8,445 nucleotides of DNA from NCBI GenBank assembly GCA_947625315.1, contig CANQOE010000046.1, positions 1 through 8,445 on the forward strand. Reading direction: 5' to 3'. Position numbers and translations under genes: made by a program. Position 1 is the first letter of the stretch. Each line of letters begins with the position of its first letter. The notes beneath the pieces were generated by a model. The model ran no database searches, was not told the DNA's origin, and was given only the letters and a program-made list of their open reading frames with translations. The stretch is from an uncultured Bacilli bacterium. GTDB taxonomy: Bacteria > Bacillota_I > Bacilli_A > RF39 > UBA660. Below are positions 4,963 through 8,445 of this stretch, piece by piece.

Positions 4963-7065
4963 TTATTTTTCTTTAATATATAATTTATCATGAGAAACAT
5001 CTACGATTAAAGTACTATTTGGCTTAATGTCATCTTCTAATAAACTTTCGGCAATAATTGTTTCTAGGTTGTGAGTAACAAAACGTTTAATAGGACGAGC
5101 ACCATAAGCTTCATCATAAGAAGAATCAATAATAAAATCTTGGGCTTTTTTGGTTAATTCTATTTTGATGTTTAAATGTTGTAAACGATTTTCCGTTTCT
5201 TTAATTATTTTATTTAAAATATCATATACAACAGTTTTATTTAATGATTTAAAAATAATTATTTCATCAATTCGATTAATAAATTCCGGTTTAAAAGCTT
5301 TTTTTAATGCTTCCATAACTTTAGTATTATTATCTTCTAAAACATAATCACTACCTAAATTAGAAGTCATAATAATAATTGTATTTTTAAAATCAATTAA
5401 TTTACCAGTAGAATCAGTAATTCGCCCATCATCTAGTATTTGTAATAAAATATTAAAAACATCAGGATGAGCTTTTTCTATTTCATCAAATAAGACAATA
5501 CTATAAGGATTACGTCTAACTGCTTCCGTTAATTCTCCTCCTTCATTATAGCCAACATATCCGGGAGGAGCTCCGATTAAACGCGATACATTAAAGGCCT
5601 CCATATATTCCGAACAATCAATTCGAACCATATGACGTTCGTCATCAAAAAGATTGTAGGCTAAAGCTTTAGCCAGTTCAGTTTTTCCAACCCCAGTTGG
5701 TCCTAAAAAGATAAAGGAACCAATTGGTCTATTAGGGTCTTTTATCCCACTTCGAGCGCGAATTATGGCTTCACTAACACATTTAACGGCTTCATCTTGA
5801 CCTATAACTCTTTTTTTAAGATTAGTTTCAAGATTAAGGAGTTTTTCTTTTTCACCACTAACTAAACGTTCAACAGGAATATGAGTCCATTTAGCAATAA
5901 CTCTGGCAATATCTTCTGAATCAACTGTATCACTTAACATTTTGGAATCAATTTGTTTTTGAAGATTTTCTAAATCTTGTTCTTTGGCTGGAATATCGCC
6001 ATGACGAATACGGGCGGCAGTTTCTAAATCGTAATTATTCTCGGCTTTATTTAATTCAAAACGTAAATGTTCTAATTCTTCTTTCTTTTTATTTATTTCA
6101 TCATTTAAATTTTTTTCTTCCTCCCATTTTTGACGCATGGTATTTTCTTCTTCTTTTAAAGTAGTTAGTTCTTGGTCAATTTCTTTTTTGCGAGCTAAAG
6201 ATAGAGCATCTTTTTCTTTCTTGATAGCTTCAGCTTCGATTTCAAGACTCATAATTTTACGAGTTAAAGTATCTAAAGAAGTAGGAACAGAAGCCATTTG
6301 CATTTTAATTGTGGCACAAGCTTCATCTACTAAATCAATTGCTTTATCTGGTAAAAAACGATCAGTTATGTAACGATCGGCAAGAGTCGCGGCACTTACT
6401 AAAGCACTATCTTTAATATTAACACTATGATAAAGTTCATAACGCTCTTTTAAACCTCTTAAAATAGTAATAGTATCTTCAACATTGGGTTCATTAACTT
6501 GAATTTTTTGCAGACGACGTTCTAAAGCCCCATCTTTTTCAATGTATTCACGATACTCTTTTAAGGTAGTAGCTCCAATTAAACGAATTTCGCCACGAGC
6601 AAGCATCGGTTTTAACATATTACCAGCATCAATAGCTCCTTCAGCGCCTGCTCCCACAATCATGTGAATTTCATCGATAAATAAAATTATATCACCATTA
6701 GAATCACTAATTTCTTTTAAAACTTTTTTTAATCTTTCTTCAAATTCCCCACGATATTTAGCGCCGGCGATTAATGAACCTAAATCTAAAGACCAAATTT
6801 TTTTATTTTTTAAAGTACTTGGAACATCACCTTGAATGATACGAATTGCTAAACCTTCGACAATGGCAGTTTTACCTACACCAGGTTCTCCAATTAAAAC
6901 GGGATTGTTTTTGGTTTTACGTGATAAAACGCGAATTATTGAGCGAATTTCTTCATCGCGGCCAATTATGGGATCTATTTTATTATTTTTAGCACTTTCG
7001 GTTATATCGCGACCATAACGTTCTAAAACATTTTCTTCTTCATTATTATTCATATTTGGATACAT
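4963..7065 (-). CDS. clpB: ATP-dependent chaperone ClpB lacking the N-terminal domain
   Basis: ClpB is the hexameric AAA+ disaggregase that threads proteins out of aggregates together with DnaK/DnaJ/GrpE. From the ATG at 7065 the product is 700 residues. Nucleotide-binding domain 1 shows Walker A GEPGVGKT (59-66), pore-loop AKYRGE (102-107), Walker B IILFIDE (126-132) and Arg fingers ERR (182-184). A full coiled-coil M domain (about 267-385) identifies ClpB and excludes ClpA/ClpC. Domain 2 has GPTGVGKT (455-462), pore loop GYVG (502-505), Walker B SIVLFDE (522-528) and sensor-2 GARPIKR (655-661). The about 150-residue N-domain is absent: the protein begins some 15 residues before LERYGRD, as in mycoplasma ClpB and the short E. 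coli form. A TTG at 7074 is in frame but AAAGG abuts it. The same AAAGG is nine bases from the ATG at 7065, so that ATG is preferred. Confidence 0.95.
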   Translation of the reverse strand: MYPNMNNNEEENVLERYGRDITESAKNNKIDPIIGRDEEIRSIIRVLSRKTKNNPVLIGEPGVGKTAIVEGLAIRIIQGDVPSTLKNKKIWSLDLGSLIAGAKYRGEFEERLKKVLKEISDSNGDIILFIDEIHMIVGAGAEGAIDAGNMLKPMLARGEIRLIGATTLKEYREYIEKDGALERRLQKIQVNEPNVEDTITILRGLKERYELYHSVNIKDSALVSAATLADRYITDRFLPDKAIDLVDEACATIKMQMASVPTSLDTLTRKIMSLEIEAEAIKKEKDALSLARKKEIDQELTTLKEEENTMRQKWEEEKNLNDEINKKKEELEHLRFELNKAENNYDLETAARIRHGDIPAKEQDLENLQKQIDSKMLSDTVDSEDIARVIAKWTHIPVERLVSGEKEKLLNLETNLKKRVIGQDEAVKCVSEAIIRARSGIKDPNRPIGSFIFLGPTGVGKTELAKALAYNLFDDERHMVRIDCSEYMEAFNVSRLIGAPPGYVGYNEGGELTEAVRRNPYSIVLFDEIEKAHPDVFNILLQILDDGRITDSTGKLIDFKNTIIIMTSNLGSDYVLEDNNTKVMEALKKAFKPEFINRIDEIIIFKSLNKTVVYDILNKIIKETENRLQHLNIKIELTKKAQDFIIDSSYDEAYGARPIKRFVTHNLETIIAESLLEDDIKPNSTLIVDVSHDKLYIKEK

Positions 7066-7088
7066 ATTAATCAACCTTTCATAAAATG

Positions 7089-7117
7089 ATTATATAATAA
7101 AAATTAGCACTTGTCAA
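7089..7117 (-). promoter_or_regulatory. Consensus sigma-A promoter of clpB
   Basis: On the minus strand the -35 TTGACA (7112-7117) and -10 TATAAT (7089-7094) are both perfect and 17 bp apart, the strongest promoter in the window. The -35 box lies inside the CIRCE operator, so a bound repressor would block RNA polymerase. The start near 7082 gives a leader of about 17 nt. Confidence 0.88.
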
Positions 7118-7130
7118 TAGTAAGTGCTAA
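7104..7130. promoter_or_regulatory. CIRCE operator (HrcA binding site)
   Basis: The inverted repeat TTAGCACTT and AAGTGCTAA is separated by exactly nine bases, the classic 9-9-9 CIRCE layout. Only the innermost base of each arm differs from the consensus TTAGCACTC/GAGTGCTAA, and the two changes are complementary. It covers the -35 box of clpB. HrcA repression released on heat shock is known for this element; that clpB here belongs to an HrcA regulon is inferred. hrcA itself is not in the window. Confidence 0.93.
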
Positions 7131-7136
7131 TTTATT

Positions 7137-7170
7137 AAAAGCAGTTTAAAATATATAGATTTAAGCTTTT
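7137..7170 (-). terminator. Possible weak terminator after nrdG
   Basis: On the minus strand AAAAGCTTAAA (7170-7160) can pair with TTTAA-ACT-GCTTTT (7150-7137) with a 3-nt bulge and a 9-nt loop. The U-run after it is short and broken, so termination may be partial and some nrdDG transcripts could run into clpB. Confidence 0.33.
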
Positions 7171-7182
7171 TGATATTATTTT

Positions 7183-7683
7183 TTAATTCGTTATACCTTC
7201 CAGCAAAGTAACTTTTTTATTTTTTAAAGTACTTGGAATATCAATAACTCTTTGGTTAGAGCTTCCCCGATATTGAAGCAAAAAGTTATGTAATTCATCT
7301 TTATATTGGCCATCTACTAAGACATCAATATAATTAAAGATTTCAGATCCTACTAAATTATCATATAAGAAACCACTCCATACCCAGATATTTTTAGCCG
7401 GATATTTTTCTTTAAAGGCTTTAGCAAGTTTAGTTACTCCTTCAATATTTTGAGGATGAAGAGGTTCCCCACCTAAAATTGACAAACCTTTTATTTGAGG
7501 GTTATTTGCCAGTTCTAAAATATGATTAATTGTTTCATCGATAAATTCTTTACCACCCTTAAAATCATGAGTTTCAGGATTAAAGCAATTAGGACAATTG
7601 AAAGTACAACCTTGAACAAAAATGGATACCCGAACCCCCGGACCATTAGATATATCCATTTTTCTTATTTTGTTGTATCTCAT
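7183..7683 (-). CDS. nrdG: Anaerobic ribonucleoside-triphosphate reductase activating protein NrdG
   Basis: NrdG is a radical SAM enzyme. Its [4Fe-4S] cluster cleaves S-adenosylmethionine and places a glycyl radical on NrdD, switching on anaerobic dNTP synthesis. The 166-residue product is of normal length. It has the cluster motif C-x3-C-x2-C in GCTFNCPNCFNPE (25-37), the SAM-contacting GGE in SILGGEP (68-74), and the C-terminal RVIDIP-type strand of the family. The ATG at 7683 overlaps the nrdD stop codon as ATGA, with GAGGA eight bases upstream inside nrdD. Translational coupling to nrdD is therefore likely, giving enzyme and activase in a set ratio. Confidence 0.95.
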   Translation of the reverse strand: MRYNKIRKMDISNGPGVRVSIFVQGCTFNCPNCFNPETHDFKGGKEFIDETINHILELANNPQIKGLSILGGEPLHPQNIEGVTKLAKAFKEKYPAKNIWVWSGFLYDNLVGSEIFNYIDVLVDGQYKDELHNFLLQYRGSSNQRVIDIPSTLKNKKVTLLEGITN

Positions 7684-8445
7684 GCCGCTTCCTCATCATC
7701 TTTATTATCGATATGTAATACTCTTTCTTTTATTTCTTGAGTTCTTCCTTTATTCCAGAAGTTAGCGCCTATATAACCACAAGTACGTCTTGCAACATTT
7801 AATTTATCATGGTCACGATTACCACAGTTTGGACAATACCATTCTAAATCATCATCGATTAAAATTTCGCCAGTATAACCACATTCTTGACAATAATCAA
7901 GTTTAGTATTTAATTCGGCATACATAATATTATCATAGATAAATTTCATAACTTCGATAACCGCGTCTAGATTATTAGATAGATTAGGAGTTTCAATATA
8001 AGAAATTGCTCCTCCAGGACTTAAAGCTTGGAATTCACTTTCTAGTTTTAATTTAGTGAAAGCATCAATTTCTTCAAATACTGGAACATGATAAGAATTA
8101 GTAATATAATCTCTATCGGTAATTCCTTTGATAACCCCAAATCTTTCTTTTAAGCATTTAGCAAATTTATAAGTAGTTGATTCAATTGGGGTACCATAAA
8201 CAGAGTAATCGATGTTTTCGGCTTCTTTCCATTTTTTGCAAGCTTCATTAAGTTTGCGCATAACAGATAAACCAAATTCTTTACCTTTACCATTATCAGT
8301 ATGGGAATGTCCTGTCATAAATTTAACACATTCATATAGACCAGCATAGCCTAAAGAAATTGTCGAATAGCCTCCATGTAATAAATCATGAATTGATTCA
8401 CCCTTTTTAAGACGAGCTAGAGCTCCATGTTGCCATAAAATTGGG
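7680..8445 (-). CDS. nrdD: Anaerobic ribonucleoside-triphosphate reductase NrdD (5' part cut by window)
   Basis: This is the C-terminal third of class III ribonucleotide reductase, which reduces NTPs to dNTPs by glycyl-radical chemistry without oxygen. The frame stays open to the window edge: 254 residues are present, starting PILWQHGALARL and passing through GGYSTISLGYAGLYE, which is typical of the barrel core. The Met at fragment residue 43 (8318) is internal, not a start. The zinc site is complete, with C-x2-C at 185/188 and 204/207. The glycyl-radical loop RTCGYIG (220-226) carries the expected radical Gly223 near the end, as in the family. The gene ends in TGA at 7680-7682, overlapping nrdG by 4 bp. 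A NrdR box or promoter, if any, would lie outside the window. Confidence 0.96.
   Translation of the reverse strand, partial: PILWQHGALARLKKGESIHDLLHGGYSTISLGYAGLYECVKFMTGHSHTDNGKGKEFGLSVMRKLNEACKKWKEAENIDYSVYGTPIESTTYKFAKCLKERFGVIKGITDRDYITNSYHVPVFEEIDAFTKLKLESEFQALSPGGAISYIETPNLSNNLDAVIEVMKFIYDNIMYAELNTKLDYCQECGYTGEILIDDDLEWYCPNCGNRDHDKLNVARRTCGYIGANFWNKGRTQEIKERVLHIDNKDDEEAA

Noticed and set aside
5150..7018. Plus-strand open frames at 5150-5347, 6137-6373 and 6836-7018
   Set aside because: All are opposite conserved ClpB domains and have no independent coding signals.
7066..7074. TTG at 7074 as the clpB start
   Set aside because: AAAGG abuts this codon with no usable spacing, while it is nine bases from the ATG at 7065.
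7680..7683. TGA as a tryptophan codon (Mycoplasma code)
   Set aside because: TGA ends nrdD in a typical ATGA overlap with nrdG, and tryptophans in ftsY and ftsK use TGG.
7522..7740. Plus-strand 72-codon open frame across the nrdG/nrdD junction
   Set aside because: It is antisense to two well-recognised genes and has no supporting start signals.
8316..8318. ATG at 8318 as the nrdD start
   Set aside because: The frame continues upstream to the window edge with typical NrdD sequence (GGYSTISLGYAGLYE), so this Met is internal.

Overview
The window is AT-rich (roughly 30% GC by eye) and reads as chromosomal DNA from a low-GC Gram-positive bacterium in the Bacilli/Mollicutes neighbourhood. Three things point there: HrcA/CIRCE control of a heat-shock gene, a ClpB without its N-terminal domain as in mycoplasmas, and a SpoIIIE/FtsK of Firmicutes type. 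Tryptophan is encoded by TGG, and nrdD ends in a TGA that overlaps the nrdG start as ATGA, so TGA is a stop and this is not a Mycoplasma-code organism. An anaerobic ribonucleotide reductase indicates anaerobic or microaerobic growth. An uncultured gut Mollicutes-like lineage would fit, but the sequence alone does not fix the taxon.

Layout: positions 1-915 (minus) hold most of ftsY, the signal-recognition-particle receptor, cut at its 3' end by the window edge. A 207-bp divergent intergenic region holds a promoter for each flanking gene and a perfect 20-bp palindrome. Positions 1123-3360 (plus) encode the FtsK/SpoIIIE DNA translocase. A consensus-like promoter and a strong Shine-Dalgarno follow, then 3418-3927 (plus), a membrane-anchored thioredoxin-fold protein without catalytic cysteines. 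A bidirectional hairpin terminator at 3927-3956 separates it from a converging Rpn-type PD-(D/E)XK nuclease/putative transposase gene (3955-4806, minus). That gene is split by one in-frame TAA, and a strong internal ribosome binding site lies just past the stop. Positions 4963-7065 (minus) encode ClpB lacking the N-domain, transcribed from a perfect sigma-A promoter (TTGACA, 17 bp, TATAAT) overlapped by a CIRCE operator. Positions 7183-8445 (minus) hold nrdG and the 3' part of nrdD, overlapping by 4 bp.

The genes do not form one pathway. They are housekeeping modules: membrane protein targeting (FtsY), chromosome segregation (FtsK), heat-shock disaggregation (ClpB) and anaerobic dNTP synthesis (NrdD/NrdG). 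The accessory element is the Rpn gene, set between two terminators. No RNA gene, CRISPR array or complete insertion sequence was seen. No gene-free stretch exceeds 300 bases. The point most worth a second look is the split Rpn gene, whose C-terminal part has its own translation signal, an arrangement that recalls the intragenic antitoxins described for enterobacterial Rpn proteins.
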